Assembly: GCF_029867415.1 (NCBI RefSeq)
Contig: NC_081182.1
Location: forward strand, 16,304,497 to 16,368,496
Source: Vicia villosa
Lineage: Eukaryota; Streptophyta; Magnoliopsida; Fabales; Fabaceae
Reading direction: 5' to 3'
Length of the DNA stretch: 64,000 bases
The position numbers were made by a program, and so were the translations under genes. This document shows positions 48,135 through 59,485 of the stretch, one piece after another. The notes under the pieces were generated by a model. That model had not been told where the DNA came from. It ran no database searches and worked only from the letters and a program-made list of their open reading frames with translations. Within the stretch, counting starts at the first letter, position 1. Each line of letters starts with the position of its first letter.

Positions 48135-50036
48135 CACAGGAATTGTCTTTGGATAAAATAATATGAAAAAAAAAAAGATAAAGGTTTTTGGTGAGTACCC
48201 TAAAGGATGAATATGGATAAGAAGCCGACAATCTACATTGGAGCTATGATACCTGATTTGGAGAAGATGAATATGATTAGAGGGAAGTTACCCAAGAATG
48301 TTAGGGAAGACTTTACTAGTCATTATGGCAACATCATGGACCTAGTAAGGATAAATGGACAAGTAGGGGCTATCTTCGCCCTTACTCAATTTTATGATCC
48401 TCCATTGAAATGTTTCACTTTCCAAGACTTCCAGTTGGCGCCTACACTAGAAGAATTTGAGTAAGTTCTAGGATTCTCCAAGATAAAAGAAGGGCCCTAC
48501 AAAGAAATTGGACGAGTCATTGAAGTGGAAGATTTATCTAAAGCATGGGCTATACCATTGAAGGGCCTTAGACTTAACTACAAAGAAGAGGGTAAAGTCC
48601 GAGGAATCAAAAAGGAATACTAAGAGTCCAAAGCTCTCTCCCTTACAGACAAAGGTGAATGGGAACCCTGTAGAGATATCTTTGCATTATTAATCTTTGG
48701 TTTAATTTTATTCCCCAATGTTACGAGTTTCATAGACTCGGACGCTATTGGCATATTTTGGTCTGTAAAGGTCTTAGGCAAAGACCCTACTCATGCTTTG
48801 CTCGCCAACATATATTATGCTCTTCATGTACAACACGGGAGAGGAGAAGGAGTACTACAATGTTGCATTCCTCTCTTATATTCATGGCTTCTGTCACACC
48901 TTGGTAAGCAGAGATATATGATCAAAAACTTAACAAAAGAGGAGTGGCTGCAAAAGTCAAAGGCTCTCACTACTGAGTTTATTGTATGGTGTCCTAATAG
49001 GCTTGAAATAAAGGAGGTCATATTTAACTGTGGAGATTTCCCTAATGTTCCTCTGATTGGGACTCGGGCTTGCATTAACTATAACCCCACTTTGGCTTTA
49101 CGGCAACTTGGATACCCTTGGGAAAATGCACCTTCTGATGGACAGCTTCAACAGCTAATCCTTCATGATATGGGGCAGAGTGACACCGATCTACTCCAAA
49201 TAATTATCCTAGCTTGGGGAGAGATTCATAAGCGCAAGAAAATTCGAATCAACAAACGTCCTCACACGGTCAATCTTCTCCATCAATCACAAACGCCAAT
49301 TGCAACAACATCAGCCAAAGGAATGGAAGAGCTTATGGTTTCCATTGAACAACTTGAAAGAGGAAAAGAAAACTTAGAGCATCACTTCTACGAAGCCTAC
49401 CGTGAAAAGAGCCAACTACAGTCTGACCTCCATCAAAGTAACCAACGAATCCGAGAGTTGGGGAAGGAGAATCAAATTCAAGAAGCTCGATTCCTGAATC
49501 TTCTCAGCATCCTCCGAGAAAGCAAAAGGCAAGAAATAATGGAACGTTCTCGTAGGGTGGAAACTGAAGCACTCCTCTTAGCACAAACAACTGAGCATGA
49601 GAAGAAACGTCAAGATCTAGAAGAGCTCTGAATCCATCATCGTGTTATGTTGCAAAGCTATGAAGATTTGCTAAAGACAAAAGAGTATTGGAGAAAACAA
49701 TACTTGGTCTTGTCTCAAGTAGCCAAAGATAACAAGGCACACAATCTCGAAACTTCACAAGGAGCATCTGAAGTACAAGGATGAACATGGCTTTGGGTAA
49801 GACATTCAATGCGACAGTAGAAGATTCAGTTTCCATTATTTCTTATCCAGTTTTTCCATTAAGTTGTATTTTTAGGTTTTTGGCGTTTCCATTTTGTCCA
49901 GTTCAATTGTACTTCCCTTTAAAAGGTTTCCTTAATCAATAAAAGTACTTCGTTTCCATTTTCATCTTTGTGTTCTTGGGGTACTCACCATAAAAAAAAT
50001 AAAAACCTAAAAAAAATATGAAAGAAATTTCCTGTG
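48135..50036. repeat. Inverted repeat flanking ORF1 of the Ogre element
   Basis: Left arm 48135-48205 runs CACAGGAATTGTCTTT ... GGTTTTTGGTGAGTACCC. Right arm 49974-50036, read on the other strand, runs CACAGGAAATTTCTTTCATA ... GGTTTTTA...TGGTGAGTACCCC. The arms match over about 60-70 bp with A/T-run length differences. ORF1 lies wholly between them. Confidence 0.7.
48207..49784 (+). pseudogene. Ogre ORF1-like protein, three in-frame stops
   Basis: One frame of about 525 codons from MNMDKKPTIYIGAMIPDLEK to ASEVQG then TGA. It is interrupted by stops at 48462, 48621 and 49629. Pieces include FPNVTSFIDSDAIGIF and LANIYYALHVQHGRGEG. GTRACINYNPTLALRQLGYP follows, and from about residue 370 on a coiled coil (EELMVSIEQLERGKENLEHH). 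Ogre elements carry such an extra ORF of unknown function before gag. The frame is otherwise preserved, so the stops may be fairly recent. Confidence 0.8.
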
Positions 50037-50679
50037 GATAAGACAATGAATGAATAAAAATTTCGTTTTAGCACGCATATGCATTTCAAAAATCCTTTTC
50101 AAAAAACAAAAAGTTATATTTCCTTGATTGGATCATTGCACTGATAAAGAGGAAATCACCGCGTCAACTCCGTCTCCTCAAAGAAGTTGGAAAGTGTATA
50201 TTGTGGGGGCATATCCCCACTACCTACGTCAAGGGGGTCAAGACTACAAAGATCACCTCCAATAAATCAAAGAGGTTGTCATCATGAACAACAAGGGGCA
50301 CGACGCGTCACCGTTGTGTATACGATTCTTGCTCCTATAAAATGCAATCACTTGGAGGCCTTAGCCAAAAGCAAAATGATGACGGAACCCAAACAAGATG
50401 CACGAGGAGATTAATCATTCAAAATATGCCAAGTGTCAAAAGATAATACAAAAGATTTGACCAAAGCACTTTCAAAGATCTCAAGCATATCGTCGCTCTC
50501 GAAGCCCTGTGTCTCAACATACATTGGTGTAAATCCTCAAGTTCCAACCACGCAATCAAAAATATCATTGTTTTCTGGAGTAATCACAAGTACAATCTCA
50601 AGAGCATCTCTAGGCTGATACAATTGATTCCACGAAGGAGATTCATAATCAAGGCTCCACACTTTTGAACAAAGGTGGG

Positions 50680-52290
50680 AGCGTCCACATACTAAAGGCG
50701 TTGATTGACAATGGGGCATCTCTAAATACGATGTCTAAGCTCACCTTAATGAGGCATAACATGGAGGCTAAGCACCACAAACTTGGATAGTGTTAAAGGT
50801 TCCCCATCTCAAGAAGTGGACCTTATAACAAAGACATGGTCACTTATATCCTACGTTACTATTGAGACAGGTTATTACGTTGGCATACCAAGGATACACA
50901 GGGGCAGTCACCACCAACTCCAAGTCAAAAGATACAAAGCATAGTCGAGATAACAATGATCATTGCTAGCCGAGGGTAACATCTTTGTGAAACCTAATAC
51001 CATACAAGTCTCAACGATCTAGAGACATGTGTTGCTATTACTCGCAAATAGTGGAGAATGGGAAATCAGAAACTGTCAAAGAATCCAGGGGAAACCTACG
51101 AAACGCTATCAAGAATAAGGAAAATGGGGCAAGTTTTTAAACATCCCATATGATAAAAACAATCATGGTATAGTCTACTGCATCCATAAAGGTAGTATAA
51201 CCAAGAAGATCGAATAAGGCAGTTTCCAATTATCCAAAAGGTTCTCATTACTACCCAGTTCAAGCGCAGCTACCCAGCGTTGCTTGATAATAAATGGGTA
51301 TACAGTCTCGTCATAAAAAATGCTCCAGATGAAGAAACTCAACAAATTGGATTACCATGGAGATCCCATAGATCTATTTCTTTTTAAAGCATTTTTGTTG
51401 TTTTCAAATCCCTATGCTTTGCCCAAAGCTTAGTGGTAACTCATAAGGGCACCCACGTTGTTTTAAAAACTTTGTTTATTCTTAATAAAAGTCGTGTTTG
51501 CATTCGATTTATGATCATTTTTCTTTTAGTCCCTTTCTTTTCAAAATGGCAATATTTTCATATACACTTCTCATTCAATAAAATAAACAAATGTTATATC
51601 TTCTCCTAAATTAATTGGTAACAATGCTGCTATCGTCCTGTATGACCGTGATCCTCTGATTAACCAAGCCGAAGGGGATGGTGAGGAAGATTGTGAACTC
51701 CTTGAAGAGTTAGCTAACACATGAGTCAAAGACAATACAACCACACCAAGAAGCGATCGAGGTAGTCAACCTTAGCACTAAGGAAAACAAGAAGGAGGTT
51801 AAAACAGAGGTGCTTTGAATAAGGATGAATGTTTGCGCAAATGTACAAACATGTTTCGCTTGGTTATATCAAAACATGCCATGCCCTGACCCTAGTACTA
51901 GGGCAAACAAAACTGACACCCGAAGAAGATTGCCTACTAATTACACCAAGCTTACCACAATCAAACATTACACTCAAGGTTCATGGAGAAGTCTCACAAT
52001 TCAACACAAGTCTTCTAGTAGTTACAAAATATCCACAACAAATTACAAATATCAAAGGAAGACGACCAAGTTTGTATACGTGGGGATTATCGAAACTTTA
52101 AAACAAATATGATTGTCTATTACCTCGCATCAAAGCACGGGTAGATAGCACATCCCGATACCCTATATTCTCACTCATGGATATAATCAAATCAAGAATG
52201 ACTATGAAGACACGAAGACGACTTCTTCTATAAATCCTTGGGTCACGATTTGGTATAACATAATACACTTCAGAAAATGGGGGCAACCAT
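50680..52290 (+). pseudogene. Compressed remnants of Ogre protease and reverse transcriptase
   Basis: Isolated plus-strand blocks, separated by stops and missing sequence. HILKALIDNGASLNTMSKLT near 50690-50750 is a protease-like LIDNGAS. NQAEGDGEEDCELLEELAN near 51665-51720 matches the acidic linker. CFAWLYQNMPCPDPS near 51850-51895 matches the FAWSYQDMPGLDPS block before RT. GYNQIKNDYEDTKTTSSINP near 52180-52240 matches the RT GYNQIKM block. The spacing is far too short for a complete pol and the catalytic RT motif is absent. Confidence 0.7.
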
Positions 52291-52691
52291 GGTCCTCTAT
52301 ATTAGCATAAAACAGTACTCGAGAAAATTCAATCACACGAGTACTCATGAAAACTAAGCTTGGAGAATCTACATTGGCGCAGGCACTACTCCATCAAAGG
52401 CGATCAAAGAACTTCAATTATCTTATGTTAGGGGCAATTATATCAAGGACAATGGGAGAAAACCTTTTACAAAAAAACCCTCGAATACAAAAGACAACTT
52501 GATGTTGGATAAGACTTTACTACCTCGACTCGATACGCACGGAGAATAAAGGCTCAACTATGAAAGCCCTATATTATCGAGAAGACCTTCCTCTCGGGAG
52601 CTTCAATACTTACAACAACGAACAGTGGAGATTGATTACAACAATTACACTCGGACGCAGTCAAAAGAAAAATTATGCATAAAATATACAA

Positions 52692-52862
52692 GCTCGCTAG
52701 GTTGAAAACTCGAAAGAGCAACCTAGGCAAAAATGAGCGTCCCGATGGATCGAAAACCCGCAAAGGGCGGTTCAGGCAAAAACTAGGGGCACAAAAAAAA
52801 TATACTCAACCATCCCGGTGGATTGAAAACCCGTAAAGGGCGATCCAGGCAAAAATAAGGGA
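52692..52862 (+). repeat. Three copies of a 47-70 bp repeat in the Ogre 3' region
   Basis: Units share a GATGGATCGAAAACCCG-like start and AAAGGGCG.TYCAGGCAAAAA. This kind of repeat just before the 3' untranslated part is seen in legume Ogre elements. Confidence 0.75.
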
Positions 52863-54099
52863 TTTTATTTAAAATGACAAAAACAAACAAAGCAAAAGAA
52901 CTGTGATCCGAGGACTCTTTCCCCAACAGCAACTGATGAGGGGACAAATCAAGCCAATCATTATCCTCCAAAAGCAAAGTATCTGAGATATCATAAATAT
53001 ACGGAGTATAGCAGTGTTGAAACCCAATTGCGTTGCCATTCTTATTTTTTTCGTTTTTGTAATTACCTCTTTCAAGGGATTGCATCTTAAAACAATTGCC
53101 TATTTACAGGCCCCACTCTTAACAAAATTCAATTTTCTATAAATTCTTACTTGGTGCATTTCTAGTGTCTCTAATCTATTATCACTACTGCTTGTTTGTA
53201 AATACGACGATTATTTTTATAAACGATACATTAAAACTACGTGGACATAAATAATCAAAAGTGTTGAAAACGGTAAAGGTGTTTTAAATCGAAAAAAAAT
53301 CAAAAGGAAATCCATGGTTCCCAATACGCACTTAACACTTCATTAGAGCACACAAGTATTCAAAATTTACTCAGGTTTCACAAGGATGGTCAACATATAA
53401 AATTTCAAAAGCACCACTACGAGACAACGTACGAAGATCAATTTTTTTCAAAATCAATCTCAAGACAATGAGGGGTAAGATTCCAAGATCATCATTCAAA
53501 AGCATGATTCTCGATTCCAATATTAGCTTCTCAAAAAAAGAGAACAACTTCGAGACGGAACATTCAAAGGTCAATTTCAAAGAGAAATTTCAAAACAGCC
53601 AATTTCAAGTCAAGCTTAAGTACAGATTCTAGTACCCAATCACCTAATTGATGATTCTCGATAGCCTTACCGATGTTATTTCAAAACCCAGTACCGTCTG
53701 GTATGCTTTTTTCAAATCAACTTCAAAAAAAGAACAAATTCAAAATGTTCAAATACGAATCAAACAGGAGAGCACAAGCGAAGTTTGAAATCAGACATGC
53801 ATATTTCCTCTGAACAAAAGATCCAATGATCCAACGAGGACATTTTACACAACTGCAAAATATTTATAAACACTTGGTGCATTTGCATGACATGTCATAA
53901 GCATCATACTGCGAATAATCTCGAGGCCTATCCCTCAACCAAAACACTTACAAAATTTAAATATACAAGCTTAACAAAATTCAGTTCTACTATTACAAAT
54001 ATCAAGACTAGGTTGAGAACAGACACAACCGTCACAAACCAGTGACACTAGATAATATATCTGCAATTTAGTTGTTCAACTATCAATTAAAATTTTAAA

Positions 54100-55140
54100 C
54101 CCACATTATCTACCCTCTAGGTTGTGGTAGAAATGTCTTATCTGCGATAAACTTACTATATTAGTCCCACTCCAGGCGTTAGTAAGTTCAAAAACCTGTT
54201 TTATCTATCCCCTAGGATGTGATAGGTATATGAATCTGCGATACAGTTCACAGCGGTAATGAACTATCAGCTATGTTTACCCCCTAGGTAGTGGTAAATC
54301 TAGAATCTACGACAACTCGCTGTGTTAGTCTCCAAGCAATAGTGAGTTCTTCCCTTTTGTTATCTACTCTCTAGGTCGTGGCAGATAAACAGAAATCTAC
54401 GATATAATTCACTGGGCAGCAATGAATTATTTAAACTTGCATTATTTATCCTCTAGGCTGCGATAAATGTGCGAAGATATATGTTTTTCCTTCTTATCAC
54501 GTTAGTCCCCTGGCAGTGATCAATTTGGTGCAAATATTTGGTGAGAACATTTGGTGCTTGGTGCAAACATTTGGTGAGAACGTTTACCAATTAGAATAAG
54601 ATATGATTATTTACAGTCATTATACTATCTAATCTTGGTTAAACGCAAACTTTATCTATCCTCTAGGTCGTGATATATAAAGAATAGATTGGCGACTACT
54701 TGCTCTCTAGGTCGTGGCAAGTCAGTTCTCCATCTTTCCAAAGCTCTACTTGGATCAAAATCTAAAAAGAGTTTAGAATCCATTATTTCTTATTCTCTAG
54801 GTTGTGATAAGATATAAAGGAATCCACGATAGTTCGCTGAGCAGCAGTGAGTTATCTGATCTGCGTCACTTATCCTCTAGGTTGCGATAAGTACACATTG
54901 ACTACGATATAGTCCGTTGTGTCAGTCCATAAACGACAATGAGCTATCCAAACTTGTTTTATTCGTTCTCTAGGTTGTGACGAATACGCAAAACTTACAA
55001 TACAATCTGCTATATCTATCCCAAAGGCTTTTGCAGATTATCTTTTCCGAACTAGCGTAACCTATCCTTTAGGTTGCGGTAAGAATTCGAAATTTACAAT
55101 TACTGTACTCAGGCATTGGTGAATTTTCCAAGTCAACCTT
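54100..55140 (+). repeat. Degenerate tandem array (about 11 units of 70-100 bp) in the Ogre 3' UTR
   Basis: The word CTCTAGGTTGTGGTA or a variant recurs near 54115, 54211, 54283, 54370, 54452, 54663, 54707, 54790, 54872, 54969 and 55066. In most intervals a CTACGATA...AGTGAGTT stretch follows. Hypervariable 3' tandem arrays are a known property of Ogre and have given rise to satellites in pea (PisTR-A). Confidence 0.85.
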
Positions 55141-55251
55141 GCTTATTACTTTCTAGCTTCTGGTCAAATTTTGGGGTCTTCCGGTATTTAATAAATCTTC
55201 GATCCAGACACGCGAGAACTCCGTATTCTCACGCCCTTCGATCGAACAATA

Positions 55252-55266
55252 TTAAATAGGGGCAGC
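55252..55266 (+). other. Polypurine tract of the Ogre element
   Basis: TTAAATAGGGGCAGC immediately before the 3' LTR start TGTCATACC. Confidence 0.8.
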
Positions 55267-58200
55267 TGTCATACCCCAAATTTGTCCGCCTTAGTGCTAC
55301 AGTCAAAATTATTTTTAAGCGTTGGGTTTTATAAAGATTTTGGTTCAAATTTACTAACATTTTAATAAAAAATTATTTTTGTGTATTTAAGAATATAATA
55401 GTTTAATTTAGACTATTTGTATTCTTAAAATAACAAAATTGCCCACGTCTTCGTAAAATTTCAGGCGCGTTTCTATTTTAAATCATCGATGTAGCTTAGC
55501 GGTATTGAAGAAAGTGCAAGGGATTTTAGGTAATACGAGTACATGAGTTTGGTCCCTGCATCTAACATTTTTTTCTTCTTTTATTAGGCTTATGAAATTA
55601 TTATCTACTATGAACTAATAGAATCGTTGTTCTGTTTTAGATTTTTGTCACTTATAATTTTATTAGGATTGTTGTTTTATTAGAATATCACTAAAAAAAC
55701 GATTAGAATAAGTGTTACTACTTTTTTTCAATTAGGGAAAAATTTCAAAACAATGAATTCAAAAACAAAACAAAAAAACAAATTATCTTCTTAAACATTA
55801 TTATGATTATTATTAGTAGTATCCTAGGTTCATATTTTTTTATTAGATGTTATATTTTAATTAGGGTCTTATTGTTAGCTTAAGAATTGTATTCACAATA
55901 GTTAATAGCATGTCAAAATCTTTTTAAAAAAAAAAATGTAAATGTAGATTTTATTGATAATTTAATTGTTAGGCTTTTATTTAGGAAAAAAATGAGGAAG
56001 AATCAAATATTCCAAGAGACCAATCACATTCTATTTGTCCAAAAGAATGTGCAAATTTTCTTCACGTATAATTCAATCAAAAAAGTAGAACTGCATTTAA
56101 AATTATTCCAAATCAAAATGTAACCGAAACAAGAATAAATGCAAACCACAGCAAAAAAAAACTGATCAAATCCCTTCTTAATTCAAGTGCAACACATTTC
56201 ATCCAAACTTTCCAAATACATAGTCCTCAAAATTGATTAGTAGAATTAAGTCACAGATTGCAAAATGAATCAAATTAATTAAAATCAAATCCAAACTTTT
56301 AATAAGTTGCATAGAATCATTCCAAAAGTAAAACTCAATTGAAATGGCCTAAGAATCAAAAGTCCCAAAATAAAATATAATTAATCACAATTAACACTGA
56401 TATACAATCATCCCAAAATTGAACCAGATCTTGCGTAATGTATCAAACACAAATCAGAAACCATCAAAATCATTCAATCCAAATCCTCATTCCAAATCAA
56501 ATAAAGAATGAATATATATTGCAAGAAATGTACACATAAACAAATCAAAAACTTAAAGTCTGAATCAATATGTTTTTAAATCAAATTGAATCCGAAATCA
56601 ATTTACAGTCAAATCTCATAAACAACAATCAGAATATTTCCTAAATCAAATTGAACCCTAACACTATAAATTTAAACCTAAAACTAATGAATTAAGGGAC
56701 CAAAAAAATTAACCGAAAAAAATTGAGAAGAAGAAGTAGAATAGGTGGAACCCTAAACCGAAAGTCACAAAAAGGATTGCCGTCGTTCTCAATTTGGTTT
56801 TCACGTCTGAAACCCCAAATCGCCGCCTATCCGCCGCACCTCTTCATCCTCTTCCGTACCTGCGATTCAGAGCAAAGAAGGAAAATCAGAGACGGAAAGG
56901 AAAGCTATACGAAAAGAATTTCTGGATTTAGGTAAACTCAAACGAAACTTAGCTTTAGGATGAAATTGATTACTTGATTGTTATAGAACTTGAATTTGAT
57001 TGGATTTTTTCTTGAAATATTTGTGTGGTAATTTGGGGATGAATTGTTAGATCTAGAGTTTATATCAATTTGTTTTTTTACTGTTCTTGAAAGAGATAAG
57101 AACGAGAGAGTTAGGGAGGAAGAAAGAGAAAGTTTTGGGATAAATGGAAGGAATGAATTAAAAGTGATCCCCACGTTTTTATCATCACAAAATCCTATGT
57201 TTTCCCTTTTCCACGTACACCCTCGGTCCAAACTAAATCATAGCCATTCATTCAAACTACTTTAGATCAATGGCCCCGAGGCCAGACCTTGGGAGCCGTT
57301 TGATTTGATCAACGTATCAAATTAGGTTAGCACACCGTAACGTCCCTGGTCCAGTCTACACTGGATCCAGCGGACTCTTTCCAACAAAAATATTGTTTGG
57401 GCCCAGCACCCCTTGTTTTACTCTTTTTTACAAAAGCTATGTAATTCGCACCCCCTATGCTTATTGGATTCAGATTCACATCTGGACCTAATTCCTTTTA
57501 CAGTTTACACCTTAAATTTTACTATCATGAAATAAAATACACCCCTCGGCTATAATTTTTAAATTTGTAATTTTGATTCTAATTATTATTAAATATCTAT
57601 AATTCGTCTATATATTAATCAAATAATCATTATTCTCAATAAGTAAAATATTTTTATATTACATAATCGCATTTTACTAATTGTTGATATAATAAATAAA
57701 TAAAATTATTTTATTGACTTCTAAATATATTTCTCCATCATTTACTAACTACCTTAAGTATCTTAAATAAAAATCTCAAAAAAAAAAAAACATCTAAGAC
57801 TATTTTATCAACATAATAAAAAAAATCAAGATCAAATTTCAAAAAGAGGATTGTGCATTTTCTTTCAAATTCTACTTCGAACTACGCCTACGACTACGCT
57901 ATTTTTCAAACCAGACGAATTTCAAAGGATCGTTCGAAAGCACTTGTACAATCCTATAAAAAACGCAAACCAAACCCGAACTACGAATTGGGACTTTGAT
58001 TCTCCATAAGGAGATACGTAGGCATTCAATCGAAAATTGAAGCGAGTCCCCTAATAAATAAATAAATCATGTTTCTCTTATAAATATGAAAATAATGCTT
58101 TCGAAATCTTAGAAAAAACCTAGATCTAGAGGGGGTCCCCTTGAGTACAAGGGAAGTAAAGGGTGCCTAACACCTTCCCTTTATTTAATTAACTCACGAA

Positions 58201-58298
58201 CTTAGAATCTCTAAAAATATAGGGTTATCCATTTAATTCCCTTCCATTAAGATAAAAATAATGGTGGCGACTCGAAAAATTTTAAGCCGGTTGCTACA
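55267..58298 (+). repeat. 3' LTR of the Ogre-family element (3032 bp)
   Basis: Same length as the 5' LTR and almost identical. I noticed about twelve substitutions, for example at 55536 (C for T), in AAAAGAATGTG and in GGGAGCCGTT, plus A-run length changes. Confidence 0.96.
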
Positions 58299-58303
58299 GC
58301 GTA

Positions 58304-59485
58304 GTTCCTTCTCGTTCCGCGCCGCGAACCCTTGTTTGCGCCGCGAAGGCGTAGTTCCTATTCGTTCCGCGCCGCGAAATGTTTGTGGCGCCGCGTGCTG
58401 TTAGTTGTTGCGACCGGCCGTTTTGAAAAGTTTAAAAATGTGTAACTTTTAAACCGTATACCGGATTTTGGTGTCGTTTCGAGTACAGTGAAGCTAATCA
58501 AATAATTTATATAATCAAATGGTGTTTTGAGTTGTGGCTTGAATTATTTTTAAAACACCCGATCTTATTTGTTTGTGGTAGGATATGCTTATAGGTACAC
58601 TAATGAATGTTTTACCTGTATGATGTTATGGTTATAACTGGTGTTTATTATACATGTATCGTTGGTGTGAAATATGTGTTTTATTAATGATTATGATATT
58701 GATCGATTTATGTGGGTGATGAGCATGTTATGGTTGAGGCATGCATTCATAATCATTATGTGGCTGGTCCTTGACGATGGTGGATCAGTGGTAGCTAATT
58801 CCCATTGTGTGGAATTAGTGAGTGGGTGTTACCGTATCCTTGACGATGGTGGGTCGGTGAGTTGAGTTATCTCAGATTTTGGTACCACATGCATGTAGTT
58901 GCATTGCATTAGGCTGTTTTGCTATTATAACATGAATGGAAGATTGTCCAATGTTATAATATGTGTTAATTTGGTTGTTTGCTTACTGATCGTATGGTTT
59001 GAATCTGATCATAACTGTGATTGGGTGAATGGCATGTGAAATGATATTTTATTATCTATATCTTATAACATTAGTTAAATGTGAATGAGACTCACCCTTA
59101 CTGTTGTTATTTTTCAGATTGAGGAGTAGCTCTCGTACTTGGTGAGGATTAGCTCGTCAAGTAGTTCGTTAGAGTCAGTTGGGTCCGTGTCATGCTCTGG
59201 TCGTGTAACACTGGGGGCGTCGTTTAGAGTTACTTGTTAAACTCTTTTTATTTTGGGTGGATTTCTTATGTTGGTGTTTTAAGTCTGTGACTTGGCTGTT
59301 TGTTATTCAGATGTTAAAGATAATTCCGCTGTGTTAAACATGATGATCTGAATAAATTTGGTTGACGTTCTCTTTTATGGCATGACATGAGTACTATTTT
59401 ATTTATATGGCAGTTGTAATGCCCTTTTCATGTTTTACTCTGATTATTGTTTAATATTTATGCGGGGTATTAGAAGGGTGTTACA
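58304..59485. other. Right part of the solo LTR
   Basis: It continues the LTR broken at 44458, with GCGTAGTTCCTTCTCGTTCC joining the left part. It holds two copies of a GCGCCGCGAAGGCGTAGTTC-like unit, then non-coding LTR sequence to GGGTGTTACA. A 63-codon frame at 58674 is judged chance. Confidence 0.75.

Larger units (their letters stand above)
44459..58298 (+). mobile_element. Ogre-family Ty3/gypsy retrotransposon, 13.8 kb, non-autonomous
   Basis: Perfect 5-bp duplication GCGTA (44454-44458 and 58299-58303). It has two LTRs of 3032 bp, a tRNA-Arg-type primer site, a 7.8-kb interior, a purine tract, and TG...CA LTR ends. The LTR start TGTCATACCCCAAATTTG, the primer site TGGCGACTCTGCTGGGGA, an extra ORF before gag, and 3' tandem repeats are all hallmarks of legume Ogre elements. 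The coding region is broken and much shorter than in full-length Ogre. LTRs differ at about a dozen positions, which points to a recent insertion. Confidence 0.93.
42617..59485. mobile_element. Solo LTR (TGTAACACCC...GGGTGTTACA) inserted in copia pol; net 1.9 kb, itself carrying two insertions
   Basis: Perfect 5-bp duplication TCAAT (42612-42616 and 59486-59490). Ends TGTAACACCCC and GGGTGTTACA are typical of plant gypsy (chromovirus Tekay/Del-like) LTRs. After subtracting the hAT element with its TSD and the Ogre element with its TSD, about 1913 bp remain as one continuous LTR, with no internal retrotransposon region and no second LTR. It therefore arose by LTR-LTR recombination. It contains a GC-rich run of GCGCCGCGAA repeats (about 43310-43335, 44440-44458 and 58304-58400) and the word GACTCACCCTTACTG near 59090. 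The lineage name is inference. Confidence 0.88.

Noticed and set aside
52569..53580. Minus-strand frames of 60-100 codons
   Set aside because: Antisense to Ogre 3' region repeats; no domain.
54100..55140. Regularly spaced repeats resembling a CRISPR array
   Set aside because: Units are degenerate, spacing is unequal, the genome is a plant, and the place fits the known Ogre 3' UTR array.
45916..57265. Identical sets of 70-, 97- and 73-codon frames seen twice (45916-46458 and 56723-57265), looking like a gene pair
   Set aside because: They lie at the same place in the two Ogre LTRs; the duplication is the LTR pair, not a gene family.
42617..59485. Reading the TGTAACACCC...GGGTGTTACA segment as a DNA transposon with TIRs
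   Set aside because: The 5-bp duplication, the 1.9-kb net length and LTR-like content fit a solo LTR; the inverted ends are normal for this LTR class.
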